8,389 nucleotides of DNA from JBIIUJ01 sp044340025 (GCA_044340025.1 JBIIUJ010000117.1:1-8389), one strand, 5' to 3'; shown: positions 1 through 7,185, counted from the stretch's first letter. A program made the numbers and translations. The notes: generated by a model not told the origin, from the sequence alone.

Positions 1-1
1 T

Positions 2-29
2 TTGACACCTTCGGGTCGCATGCTACCAC
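2..29 (+). promoter_or_regulatory. Candidate promoter of the TolC-like/glycosyltransferase operon
   Basis: TTGACAC at 2-8 and GCTACCAC at 22-29 are separated by 13 bp. They match the Caulobacter housekeeping consensus (TTGACGS, 10-14 bp, GCTANAWC) with one mismatch in each box. Transcription would begin near base 36, leaving a leader of roughly 80-100 nt before the TolC-like start. The boxes sit at the very edge of the window, so upstream context is missing. This is pattern matching by eye. Confidence 0.4.
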
Positions 30-118
30 CCCGGCCAGACAGCCCCGCCGGCGCCTTGCGGCCTGCACGCCGGGCGCGCAGCCGCCGCGGCAGGGCGGAT
101 TGACCCAGACGGCGCCAG

Positions 119-1546
119 ATGCGGACGGCCAAGAGCATGAGCGTGCACCCAGCTGGTCCCGCCCCCTCCGTCCCGGCGCTGTGCAGGATCCGCCGCCTGG
201 CGGGGGGCGCCGTTGTGCTTGCGGCGCTGCTGGCGTTGGAGCCTGGCCGCGCGCAGGCTCAATCCCTTGAGGAGGCGGTCCGCCGCGCGCTGGACCGCAG
301 CGATGCGGTGGAGGCCACGCGCTGGCGGCTGGAAAGTGCGCGCGAGACCCGGATCCAGGCCCGCAATCTGCGCCGCCCCACCGTGCAGGCCGAGATCGAG
401 GCCTCCAGCGTGCGGCGCGAGACCGATGCGCCGGGCGTCCAGCAGCTGGTGCAGAGGGGCGAGCCTGCCTCCGCCAGCCTGATCGTCTCCCAGCCGCTCT
501 ATCTCGGCGGGCGCTTCGACGCCGCCGCGCGCGACGCCGACCTGCGCATCGCCCAGGCCGAAGCGCGGCTGCGCCAGGCGCGGCTGCTTGTGGTGCGTGA
601 TGTGGCGCGCGCCTATGCGGCGCTGCAACGCGATCTCGATGTGGCGCGCATCCGCGAAGAGGGCGTCATGCTGCTGGAGCGCAATCTGGCGGCGACGCAA
701 TCGCGGCGGGCGGCGGGCTTTCTGGGCCAGACCGAAATCTCGCAGGTGGAGACGCGGCTTGCGTCCGGGCGGGCTGTGGCGGCGACGGCGCGCGCCCGGG
801 CAGCCGCCAGCCGCGCCGCACTGGAGCGGCTTCTGGGCGAACCGGCCGGCGCCCTGACCGAGACGGTTGCGCCCACCGCCTTCGCGCCCGCCACGCTGGA
901 AGAGGCGATCGACATGGCCCGCAGCCGCAGCGATGCGCTGCGCATCGCGAGCCTGGAAGAGGATATCGCCCGGGTAGCGGCGCAAGCCGCGCGCGCCGAG
1001 TTCGCCCCCCGGATCACGCTGCAGGCGAGCCTGACGGCGACGGAGAACGCCGGCCTCTCGGAAGGCTTCGATACGACCAACAGCCAGATCCAGGTCCGCG
1101 CCCAGGTGCCGCTCTGGTCGGCCGGGCAGGGCCTCTCGCGCAGCCGCGCCGCCTTGGCCGGGGCCAACGCCGCGCGGTTCGACCGGCTGGAGCTTGAAGG
1201 CCAGCTGGTGGAAGAGACGACGCGCGCGTGGGTGGCGCTCGCCGCTGCGCGCGAGACGCTGGCGCTGGCCGCCGAGCAGGTCGCCGCCGGGGCGCTGGCC
1301 AGCCGCGGCGCGGCGCTGGAGTTCGAAGTGGGGCTGCGCTCCACCATCGACGTGCTCAACCAGGAAGAGGAATGGCAGCAGGCCCGCGTGGCCGAAGCCA
1401 CGGCGCGCGCCGCAGTGCTCGACGCAGCGGTGACGCTGGGCGTGACGCTCGGCGTCGATCCCACCGGGGCGAGCGAGGCGGCGCCGGGGTCCTTGCGCCT
1501 TCCCGGCTCGCGCCCCGCCGAAGGGCCCCCGGAACGCCAGCCCTAG
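119..1546 (+). CDS. TolC-family outer-membrane channel of a type I secretion system
   Basis: Outer-membrane efflux/secretion channel; a trimer of such proteins would form the outer-membrane pore and periplasmic tunnel through which the ABC-fusion protein pair passes its substrate. The 475 residues are near the usual TolC-family length. A signal peptide is visible: Arg-rich n-region (RIRR, 23-26), hydrophobic core 28-40, and an AQA cleavage motif at 45-47. Two efflux-protein repeats follow. The first covers about 50-240, with the strand motif VSQPLYLGG at 123-131. The second covers about 258-440, with VPLWSAGQG at 330-338 and the characteristic TIDVLNQEEEWQQAR at 409-423. Both are long Ala/Arg/Glu-rich helices. 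The tail from 448 is Pro/Gly-rich and probably disordered periplasmic sequence. Neither ATG 119 nor the in-frame ATG 137 has a clear ribosome site; 137 would still leave a complete signal peptide. It is first in an operon with the glycosyltransferase. RsaF of Caulobacter is the closest functional analogue I can suggest; a general efflux role is the alternative. Confidence 0.9.
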   Translation: MRTAKSMSVHPAGPAPSVPALCRIRRLAGGAVVLAALLALEPGRAQAQSLEEAVRRALDRSDAVEATRWRLESARETRIQARNLRRPTVQAEIEASSVRRETDAPGVQQLVQRGEPASASLIVSQPLYLGGRFDAAARDADLRIAQAEARLRQARLLVVRDVARAYAALQRDLDVARIREEGVMLLERNLAATQSRRAAGFLGQTEISQVETRLASGRAVAATARARAAASRAALERLLGEPAGALTETVAPTAFAPATLEEAIDMARSRSDALRIASLEEDIARVAAQAARAEFAPRITLQASLTATENAGLSEGFDTTNSQIQVRAQVPLWSAGQGLSRSRAALAGANAARFDRLELEGQLVEETTRAWVALAAARETLALAAEQVAAGALASRGAALEFEVGLRSTIDVLNQEEEWQQARVAEATARAAVLDAAVTLGVTLGVDPTGASEAAPGSLRLPGSRPAEGPPERQP

Positions 1547-1565
1547 CCCCTGCGGAACACGCCAG

Positions 1566-3203
1566 ATGCCCAGCCCAGATTCGCCGCGCTTTGCGATCCG
1601 CTATGTCGCCGATGGTTTTTCCACCGACGGCAAGATCATGGGCCGCCAGTCCGCCGGCAAGTCGCTGATGCGCGGCGTGGCGCGGCGCTGGCGTGACGGA
1701 ACGGTGCTGGGCTGGGGCGGGCCGGCGGACGCACCCGCCCAGATGGAGACCCAGCTGCGCGGCGAGGGCTTCGCCGGGAGCGTGGTCTGGTGCGATCGGG
1801 CAGGCGGGCTTTCCTCCAAAGCGATCGATGCGGTTTACGTGCCCGCCCCGCTCACTATCGACATGGTGGCGGTCCGCGACCGGACGGACGGCGCCCCCGC
1901 CCTGTTCGGCGTCACGCACACGCTCTCCTCGCATACGGCGATGGGGCAATTGGCCTCGCTCGTGATGCCGCCGTTTCGCGCCTGGGATGGCATGATCTGC
2001 ACCTCGGCGGCGGCGCTGCGCGTGACGGAATGGCTGCACGACGATGCGCGCGCCTGGTGGCGCGACGCGGCGGGCGTCACGCGGTTCAACACGCCTGCCC
2101 TGACCGTCATACCCCTGGGCGTGAACGTCGATGATTTCGCCATCGCCGCGGATGAGCGCGGCGCCGCCCGCGCCCGGTTCGGCCTCGCGCCGGAGGATGT
2201 GGTCTTCCTGTTCGCGGGCCGCATGACCTTCCATGCCAAGGCCAACCCGGTTGCGCTCTATCGCGCGCTGGAGGCGGCGAGCGTGGCGCTTGGCCGCCCG
2301 CTTGTCTGCATCGAGGCGGGGATAGCGCCCAATTCCGGCATCCTCGACGCCTTCGCCAAGGCGCGCGCCGCGCTGGCGCCGTCCGTCCGGTTCCTGCCGG
2401 TGGACGGGGCCGACAGCGCCGCCTTCCGCGCGGCCTGGGCGGCGGCGGATGTGTTCACCTCGCTCTCCGACAACATTCAGGAAACCTTCGGCATCACCCC
2501 GCTGGAGGCGATGGCCGCGGGCCTGCCCGTGCTCGTCACCGACTGGAACGGCTATCGCGACACCGTGCGCGACGGGGTGGATGGGTTCCTCGTCCCCACG
2601 CTTGCCGCCGCGCCGGGCGATGGCGCGCTACTGGCCCGGCGCTATGCCGAGGGCGCGATGAATTATGACCGCTATATCGGCTATGCGAGCATGGAGACGG
2701 TGGTCGACATCGAGGCGGCGACCGAGGCGGTCCTGCGGCTGGCCGCCGAGCCAGACCTGCGCGCCCGGATGGGCGCCGAGGGCCAGCGCCGCGCCCGCGC
2801 CGACTACGACTGGCCGATCCTGCTTGATCGTTATTCCGCCTTCGCCGCGGAGCTTGGCGCGCGTCGCCGCGCCGCCGCCAGACCGCGCCGCCGCATGGCC
2901 AGCCGGCCGGACCCCTTCGCCCTCTTTGCACATTATCCCACCCGCACCCTTTCCGACGCGGACGCGGTGAGCCTGCGCATCGCGGACCGGGCCGCGGTCG
3001 AGCGGCTGCTGGGCCTGAATGCGCTGGCCTTCGTGACGGGGCCGGATCATCTGCCCGTCGATGCGATCCTGGCGATGCACCGGGCGGCGCAGACGGCTGG
3101 AAAAGTGGGCGATCTCGTCGGGCCGGCGACCGGCCTGCCGCGCGAGACGGCGGTGGCGGCGCTGATGTGGCTGGCCAAGACGGGGGTTGTGCGGATCGGC
3201 TGA
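1566..3203 (+). CDS. GT4-type glycosyltransferase with an extra C-terminal winged-helix-like domain
   Basis: Probable nucleotide-sugar-dependent retaining glycosyltransferase of the GT-B fold, cytoplasmic. The N-terminal acceptor half (about 8-180) has an MGRQSAG motif at 25-31. The donor-binding half contains IPLGVNVDDF (182-191), the phosphate-contacting FAGRM (216-220), and the EX7E motif with E306 and E314 in ETFGITPLE, followed by AAGLPVLVTDWNGYRD. A Lys at 225 follows the GRM motif. The catalytic domain ends near 430. An Arg-rich linker (433-443) leads to about 100 further residues not needed for GT-B activity. Of these, 512-545 read like a winged helix (GDLVGPATGLPRETAVAALM, then a WLAKTGVVRIG end). 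Start ATG 1566 has GGA at 1554-1556, 9 nt upstream, and lies 19 bp after the TolC-like stop, so the two are probably cotranscribed. Likely jobs, by context only, are building a surface polysaccharide that anchors the exported RTX protein, or glycosylating that protein. The sugar donor and acceptor are unknown. Confidence 0.85.
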   Translation: MPSPDSPRFAIRYVADGFSTDGKIMGRQSAGKSLMRGVARRWRDGTVLGWGGPADAPAQMETQLRGEGFAGSVVWCDRAGGLSSKAIDAVYVPAPLTIDMVAVRDRTDGAPALFGVTHTLSSHTAMGQLASLVMPPFRAWDGMICTSAAALRVTEWLHDDARAWWRDAAGVTRFNTPALTVIPLGVNVDDFAIAADERGAARARFGLAPEDVVFLFAGRMTFHAKANPVALYRALEAASVALGRPLVCIEAGIAPNSGILDAFAKARAALAPSVRFLPVDGADSAAFRAAWAAADVFTSLSDNIQETFGITPLEAMAAGLPVLVTDWNGYRDTVRDGVDGFLVPTLAAAPGDGALLARRYAEGAMNYDRYIGYASMETVVDIEAATEAVLRLAAEPDLRARMGAEGQRRARADYDWPILLDRYSAFAAELGARRRAAARPRRRMASRPDPFALFAHYPTRTLSDADAVSLRIADRAAVERLLGLNALAFVTGPDHLPVDAILAMHRAAQTAGKVGDLVGPATGLPRETAVAALMWLAKTGVVRIG

Positions 3204-3216
3204 GGCCGCGCGCGGG

Positions 3217-3498
3217 TCAGGCGGCGTCGGCGCGCGGGGCGGCTTGGGCGGCGCGCAGACGCTCCACCGTCGAGGCGTCCGCCACCAGCGCGACATAGTC
3301 GCAGCCGATCGCCACCAGACACTTCAGAAAGAATTCCGCCGTGAAGCTGCCGCGGCTGATCTTGTTGCGCAGGTTGGCTTCGGTTTCGGCCACCCCCTGG
3401 CCGGCCAGAGCCTCCACGAGCGCGCCATAGGTCATGCCCCGGCGCTTGAGTTCGGCCTTGAGAATGGATTTGGCGTCAAACGGGGAGGGGCGAGTCAT
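3217..3498 (-). CDS. Small DUF6471-type protein, possible helix-turn-helix regulator
   Basis: A 93-residue protein whose core (about 12-66) matches my recollection of the DUF6471 family: LKAELKRRGMTYGALVEAL (13-31), then ETEANLRNKISRGSFTAEFF (39-58) and a LKCLVAIGC end (58-66). The pattern of short helices with a SRG turn resembles a Cro/CI-like DNA-binding fold, so a regulatory role is plausible but not shown. The frame is open up to a TTG at 3555, but a near-consensus promoter (3527-3555) lies inside that extension. The chosen start is therefore ATG 3498, with AAGGA at 3510-3514 as ribosome site; 3507 and 3510 are close alternatives. From 3498, 12 residues precede the conserved core. The gene converges on the glycosyltransferase with a 13-bp gap and diverges from the ABC transporter operon. 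Arg/Ala-rich tail, no membrane segment, no signal peptide. Confidence 0.75.
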   Translation of the reverse strand: MTRPSPFDAKSILKAELKRRGMTYGALVEALAGQGVAETEANLRNKISRGSFTAEFFLKCLVAIGCDYVALVADASTVERLRAAQAAPRADAA

Positions 3499-3526
3499 CC
3501 GCGTCATCATCCTTGATGCGTATGTC

Positions 3527-3555
3527 ATCATATCTGGCACGTCTCGAGTTGACAA
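3527..3555 (-). promoter_or_regulatory. Sigma-70-type promoter of the DUF6471-type gene
   Basis: Read on the minus strand, TTGTCA (3555-3550) and TATGAT (3532-3527) are separated by exactly 17 bp. Each box matches five of six bases of the general consensus. The transcription start would fall near 3520, ahead of the ATG codons at 3510, 3507 and 3498. This is the best promoter in the window and the reason for rejecting the longer reading frame of the small gene. Confidence 0.6.
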
Positions 3556-3575
3556 CAGGCCCCAAGAACCTTAAT
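3549..3575 (+). promoter_or_regulatory. Candidate promoter of the ABC transporter operon
   Basis: TTGACA at 3549-3554 is a perfect -35 box. The only -10 candidate is CTTAAT at 3570-3575 (four of six, 15-bp spacing), which is weak and too close. If the promoter is real, transcription would start near 3582, and the ATG at 3574 could not be the start codon of the transporter. The -35 box overlaps the -35 box of the divergent small gene on the other strand. Confidence 0.35.
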
Positions 3576-3607
3576 GGGCGATTGTGGACAGTGTCTCCGC
3601 ACTCTTG

Positions 3608-3643
3608 GGGCGCGGGCAGTCCCCGTCCCGGCTGCTCGCGCCC
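3608..3643 (+). promoter_or_regulatory. Stable RNA hairpin in the leader of the ABC transporter gene
   Basis: GGGCGCGGGCAG (3608-3619) pairs with CTGCTCGCGCCC (3632-3643) over 12 positions, with one G-U pair and a 12-nt loop. It ends 8 nt before ATG 3652 and 38 nt before ATG 3682. There is no T-run directly after it, so it is not a standard terminator. It may control translation or message stability of the secretion operon, or it may be a by-product of high GC. Confidence 0.4.
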
Positions 3644-3681
3644 GCCTGTTGATGGCTGGCGTTTCAGATTTTCTCCCGTTC

Positions 3682-5439
3682 ATGCCACGCCGAAACAAAG
3701 ACAAGACAAAGTCCACGATGCTTGGTCTGGCGTTCGCTCACGCGCGCCCGATCATCGCAGCCGCGCTGATCTTCAGCTTTGTCACCAACATCCTCTATCT
3801 GACGCTGCCGCTCTACACGAGCCAGGTTTATAACCGCGTCCTGCAGAGCGAGAGCGCCCCGACGCTGCTGATCCTCACCTTCGGGACGGTGTTCGCCTTC
3901 GCGATCTCGCAGACGGTGGATTTTTTCCAGGACCGGATGATGGCCAATCTGGGCGCGGACCTGGACCGCCGCGTCTCCGGCCATGTGTTCGCCGCCTTGT
4001 TCGACCGCGGGGTGAAGCGTCAGCCGCAGGCGGGCTCCCAGGCGCTGCGCGACTTCGACACCGTCCGCAAGGTCGCTACCGGGCAGGGGGCGGCGGTGCT
4101 GCTCGATCTGCCCTGGACGCCGATCTACTTCGTGGTGCTGTGCGTGATCGACCCGGCGGTGGGCCTCGTCGCGCTGATCGGCGCCGCCATCCTGGTGGTG
4201 ATGGTGTTCGTGCAGGATCGGCTGAGCCGGGGGCGCACGCAGCGCGCCAACGACGCCTTCAACCGCAGCTATCACTTCACCGAAGCCGGCCTGCGCAACA
4301 GCGAGGTCGTGGGCGCCATGGGGATGCTGCCCGCCATGGCCCGGCGCTGGAACGAGGCGCGGCTGGAGGGGCTGGGCGCCGAACTCGCCGCCAGCCGGCA
4401 GCACGATCTCTGGGGCAACCTCATCAAGTTCGTGCGCTGGACGGTGCAGATCGCCGTGATCGCGGTGGGCGCGGCCCTCATCCTCGATGACCGGATCGGC
4501 GCGGGCATGCTTTTCGCCAACATGATCCTGTCTGCGCGCGCGCTGGCGCCCATCGACCGGATCGTGGGGACATGGACCTCGCTGGTCACCGCGCGCCAGT
4601 GCTACGACCGGCTGGAGCAGCTGCTCGAGCCCTACACGCCCGAGGATGCGGGCTTCGAGATGCCGCGTCCCGCCGGGCGCCTCACCGTCGAGAAGGTGAA
4701 TTGCGCCGCCCCGGGCACGAGCCGGATCCTGCTGTTCAACCTCAATTTCGCGATCGAGGCCGGCGAGCAGATCGGCCTGATCGGCCCTTCCGGCGTGGGC
4801 AAGTCCACGCTGCTGCGGCTGATGATCGGGGTGGACAAGCCGCTGAGCGGGGCGGTGCGCCTGGACGGCTTCGACGTGTTCGCCGCCGGCCGGGCCCAGC
4901 TTGGCCGCCATGTCGGCTATCTGCCCCAGGACGTGGAGCTGTTCGCCGGCAGCGTGCGCGACAACATCGCCCGCTTCGACCACACCGTCACCGACGCCGA
5001 GGTGATCGAGGCCGCCCAGGCCGCCAATGCGCATGAGCTGATCGTGCGCCTGCCCCAGGGCTATCAGACCGAGCTTGGGGCGGGCGGGCAGGTGCTCTCC
5101 GCCGGTCAGCGCCAGCGCGTGGGCCTGGCGCGCGCGCTCCTGCGCCAGCCGCCGCTCGTGGTGCTCGACGAGCCCAACGCCAATCTCGACGCCGAGGGCG
5201 AGGAGGCGCTGCATCGCGCGCTTCTGGGCATGAAGGCGCGCAAGCAGACGGCGATCGTGGTCTCGCACAAGCCTTCCATGCTGCGCGACGCCGACAAGCT
5301 GCTGGTGCTGCGCGAGGGGGCGGTGCAGCTGTTTGGCCCGCGCGACTGGGTGCTGGGCCGGCTGTCCGGCGCGATTCCGCCGGGGCCTGCGCCCGTGGCC
5401 GCCGCCGATGCGCCGCGCGTTGCGGGAGCTGCGCCATGA
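3682..5439 (+). CDS. Type I secretion ABC transporter/permease, PrtD family
   Basis: Inner-membrane ATPase and permease that would energise one-step export of the RTX substrate. Residues are numbered from this start (585 aa, a normal PrtD-family length). A basic N-terminus is followed by the membrane domain at about 24-300, with hydrophobic segments near 24-43, 60-77, 144-157, 159-177 and 253-270. The nucleotide-binding domain runs from about 330 to 545. It has Walker A GPSGVGKST (368-376), Q-loop Q416 in YLPQDVELF, signature LSAGQ (472-476), Walker B VVLDEP (493-498), and H-loop H529 in VVSHKP. All catalytic residues are present. There is no long N-terminal peptidase or C39-like domain, which fits an RTX-substrate exporter. 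The frame is open from ATG 3574, and ATG 3652 and 3718 are other candidates; none has a good ribosome site. I prefer 3682 because a promoter candidate and a hairpin occupy 3549-3643, and because family members usually have a short lead before the first membrane segment. The stop overlaps the next start by 4 bp. RsaD of Caulobacter is the likely functional counterpart. Confidence 0.9.
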   Translation: MPRRNKDKTKSTMLGLAFAHARPIIAAALIFSFVTNILYLTLPLYTSQVYNRVLQSESAPTLLILTFGTVFAFAISQTVDFFQDRMMANLGADLDRRVSGHVFAALFDRGVKRQPQAGSQALRDFDTVRKVATGQGAAVLLDLPWTPIYFVVLCVIDPAVGLVALIGAAILVVMVFVQDRLSRGRTQRANDAFNRSYHFTEAGLRNSEVVGAMGMLPAMARRWNEARLEGLGAELAASRQHDLWGNLIKFVRWTVQIAVIAVGAALILDDRIGAGMLFANMILSARALAPIDRIVGTWTSLVTARQCYDRLEQLLEPYTPEDAGFEMPRPAGRLTVEKVNCAAPGTSRILLFNLNFAIEAGEQIGLIGPSGVGKSTLLRLMIGVDKPLSGAVRLDGFDVFAAGRAQLGRHVGYLPQDVELFAGSVRDNIARFDHTVTDAEVIEAAQAANAHELIVRLPQGYQTELGAGGQVLSAGQRQRVGLARALLRQPPLVVLDEPNANLDAEGEEALHRALLGMKARKQTAIVVSHKPSMLRDADKLLVLREGAVQLFGPRDWVLGRLSGAIPPGPAPVAAADAPRVAGAAP

Positions 5440-6839
5440 ACCTCCCGCGCCCGTCCTCCGATACGCCCCTCCCGCAGGATATGCGCGACCAGGCCGGCCT
5501 GCGCCCTGCCGAGATGAGCGCCCGGCCTGGCGATGCCGACGAGGAGGCGGGAACCCGCCGCGCGCTGCTGCGCCCGCTTGCCGCCGGCTTGCTGGTCACG
5601 GCGGTGTTTGTGGTGGCGGCCGCCATCTGGGCCTCGTTTGCGCGGATCGACAGCGCCGTGCCCGCCGGGGGCGTCTTCCAGGTGGAAACCAACCGCAAGA
5701 CGCTGCGCACCCGCGAGGGCGGCACGATCCGCGAGATCCTCGTGCGCGACGGCGATGTGGTGAAGCAGGGCCAGGTCCTGCTCCGCTTCGACGAGACGGT
5801 GCCGCGCGCCCAGCTCGACGTGCTGCAAAACCAGTATGACGCCGCCCTGATGCAGGTGGCGCGTCTGCGCGCGGAGCTGGCGGGCCGGCCGCTCGCGGCG
5901 CCTGCCGCGCTCCAGAGCCGGCTGGCCGATCCGCGCGTGGCCGAGCTGGTCCAGACCGAGCAGGCCCTGTTCGAAAGCCGCCGCGGCGCGCTGGAGGCGC
6001 AATCCTCCATCCTGCGCCAGCGGATCATGCAGCTTGGCGCCGCCCGCGAGGGGCTGGACATGCAGATCGCCGCCCTGCGCACCCAGCGCGACCTCGCCAT
6101 GGAGGAGCTGCGCGGCGTGCGTTCGGTGGTGGCGGAGGGCTTCGGCTCGCGCGTGCTCGTGCTGCGGCTCGAGCGCGCCATCGCCGAGATCGACGGCCGC
6201 CTCGGCGCGCTCATGGCCGAGGTGCAGCGCAACGCCGAACAGGCCGGCGAGGCGCGCCTCCAGCTCGTGAACCTCTCCACCAGCCGCAGCTCCGAAGCCG
6301 CCGCCGCCCTGCAACAGGCCGAGAGCCGCGTGGCGGAAGTCGAGCCCCGGCTCCAGGCGGTGCGCGCCCTGCTTGAGGAGGTGGAGCTGAAGGCGCCGGT
6401 CAGCGGCGTGGTGTTCGGCCTGCGCGCCTTCACGGAGGGCGGCGTCGCCTCCCCCGGCGAGCAGCTGATGGAGATCGTGCCCACGGGCACGCCGCTCATC
6501 CTCCGCGCGCGGGTGGACCCGCGCTATATCGACAACATCGCCCCCGGAATGAGCGCGCGCGTGTCGTTGACTGCGTATTCAGGCGCCGCCGTGCCGCGCG
6601 TGCACGCCCGGGTGGAGCGCGTCTCCGCCGATGCGGTGGTGGATGCCGAAGCGGGCCTCACCTATTATCTCGCCGACCTCGTGGTGGCGCCGGAGGAGCT
6701 TGCCCGGTTGCCTGCGCGGGTGCGCATCGTGCCCGGAATGCAGGCGACCGTGATGATCGTCACGGGCGAGCGCACCGTGATGTCCTATATCCTCCAGCCG
6801 ATCGCCGACACGTTCGACCGCTCCCTGCGCGAGCCCTGA
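5436..6839 (+). CDS. HlyD-family periplasmic adaptor (membrane fusion protein) of type I secretion
   Basis: Adaptor that bridges the inner-membrane ABC transporter to the outer-membrane channel across the periplasm. The 467 residues are of normal length for the PrtE/HlyD group. A cytoplasmic N-terminus of about 45 residues is followed by one membrane anchor (about 47-68). The first lipoyl-like half is at 84-120 (TREGGTIREILVRDGDVVKQ), a long coiled-coil hairpin at about 123-315 is rich in Leu, Ala, Glu and Arg, and the second lipoyl half is at 317-348 (ELKAPVSGVVFG). A beta-barrel domain follows and ends in the family's typical PGMQATVMIVTGERTVMSY (433-451) and ILQPIADTFDRSLRE. The start ATG overlaps the stop of the ABC gene (ATGA), which indicates translational coupling and equal production. 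RsaE of Caulobacter is the likely counterpart. Confidence 0.92.
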   Translation: MNLPRPSSDTPLPQDMRDQAGLRPAEMSARPGDADEEAGTRRALLRPLAAGLLVTAVFVVAAAIWASFARIDSAVPAGGVFQVETNRKTLRTREGGTIREILVRDGDVVKQGQVLLRFDETVPRAQLDVLQNQYDAALMQVARLRAELAGRPLAAPAALQSRLADPRVAELVQTEQALFESRRGALEAQSSILRQRIMQLGAAREGLDMQIAALRTQRDLAMEELRGVRSVVAEGFGSRVLVLRLERAIAEIDGRLGALMAEVQRNAEQAGEARLQLVNLSTSRSSEAAAALQQAESRVAEVEPRLQAVRALLEEVELKAPVSGVVFGLRAFTEGGVASPGEQLMEIVPTGTPLILRARVDPRYIDNIAPGMSARVSLTAYSGAAVPRVHARVERVSADAVVDAEAGLTYYLADLVVAPEELARLPARVRIVPGMQATVMIVTGERTVMSYILQPIADTFDRSLREP

Positions 6840-6993
6840 GCCCTGCATTCGGCCCTGCGGGGGCGAGCCATGCTGATTCGCCTGCCAGGTGTGTCTTTTC
6901 GGACATGGCTCCCCGCGGCGCCTCCAAACCGGGCTTCATGCCGCGCTGCGGCGCCGATGTGTGCGCCACAGCGCGCTTTGGGCAACAGCCATC

Positions 6994-7053
6994 TTGCATT
7001 CCGTTAATGGTAACGCAGGTGCATCAACCAAACGGCGCCAGTCAAGAATGCAA
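6994..7053. repeat. Nested inverted repeats, possible operator
   Basis: TTGCATTC (6994-7001) has a perfect inverted copy GAATGCAA (7046-7053). Just inside the left arm lies the perfect short palindrome CGTTA-ATGG-TAACG (7002-7015). The latter has the size of a bacterial operator for a dimeric regulator. No regulator can be named. Confidence 0.35.
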
Positions 7054-7088
7054 ATCTCAAGCGAAATCCAGACATTCCTCTATATATA

Positions 7089-7143
7089 TTCTGAAACAGA
7101 ACGTCATCCTCCAGTAGTGGAGGCCGGCCATTTCTGGATGGCC
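7089..7143. repeat. Three perfect inverted repeats in a row
   Basis: TTCTG-AAA-CAGAA (7089-7101), CCTCCA-GTAG-TGGAGG (7108-7123) and GGCCAT-TTCTGG-ATGGCC (7126-7143) follow each other with gaps of 6 and 2 bp. The last two could form adjacent RNA hairpins. AGGCC (7121-7125) could instead pair with GGCCT (7140-7144), giving an exclusive alternative. There is no T-run after the hairpins, so a classical terminator is not supported. Possible roles are a terminator of another type, an operator, or an RNA element ahead of the RTX gene. Confidence 0.45.
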
Positions 7144-7156
7144 TGACTTGATGCGG

Positions 7157-7185
7157 TTGCCGCGCCCCGATCCCGCTGCTATTCT
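7157..7185 (+). promoter_or_regulatory. Weak candidate promoter of the RTX gene
   Basis: TTGCCGC (7157-7163) differs from the Caulobacter housekeeping -35 box at one base. GCTATTCT (7178-7185) matches the first four bases of its -10 box; spacing is 14 bp. Transcription would start near 7191 and give a leader of about 200 nt. CATAAT at 7270-7275 is an alternative -10 without a good -35. Either is only a suggestion. Confidence 0.25.

Noticed and set aside
3206..3215. CCGCGCGCGG palindrome between the convergent genes as a terminator
   Set aside because: No loop and no T-run; simple GC-rich palindromes are expected by chance in this sequence.
3664..5268. 534-residue minus-strand frame opposite the ABC transporter
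   Set aside because: His/Arg/Gln/Gly-rich shadow of a high-GC gene; the plus strand carries complete ABC motifs.
4988..6499. 503-residue minus-strand frame across the ABC/fusion protein junction
   Set aside because: Ser/Arg/Ala-rich shadow translation without domain features; both plus-strand genes are well supported.
6862..6900. Intrinsic terminator after the secretion operon
   Set aside because: GGCGA/TCGCC can pair (6862-6866 with 6878-6882), but the loop is long and the TTTT at 6896-6899 is too far from the short stem.
6914..7040. Recurring GGCGCC hexamers in the intergenic region
   Set aside because: A short self-complementary GC hexamer is common in a genome of this composition, and the copies show no regular spacing.
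6889..7146. 85-residue open frame in the intergenic region
   Set aside because: GTG start without ribosome site, no recognisable sequence, and it crosses the AT-rich inverted-repeat cluster; more likely chance.
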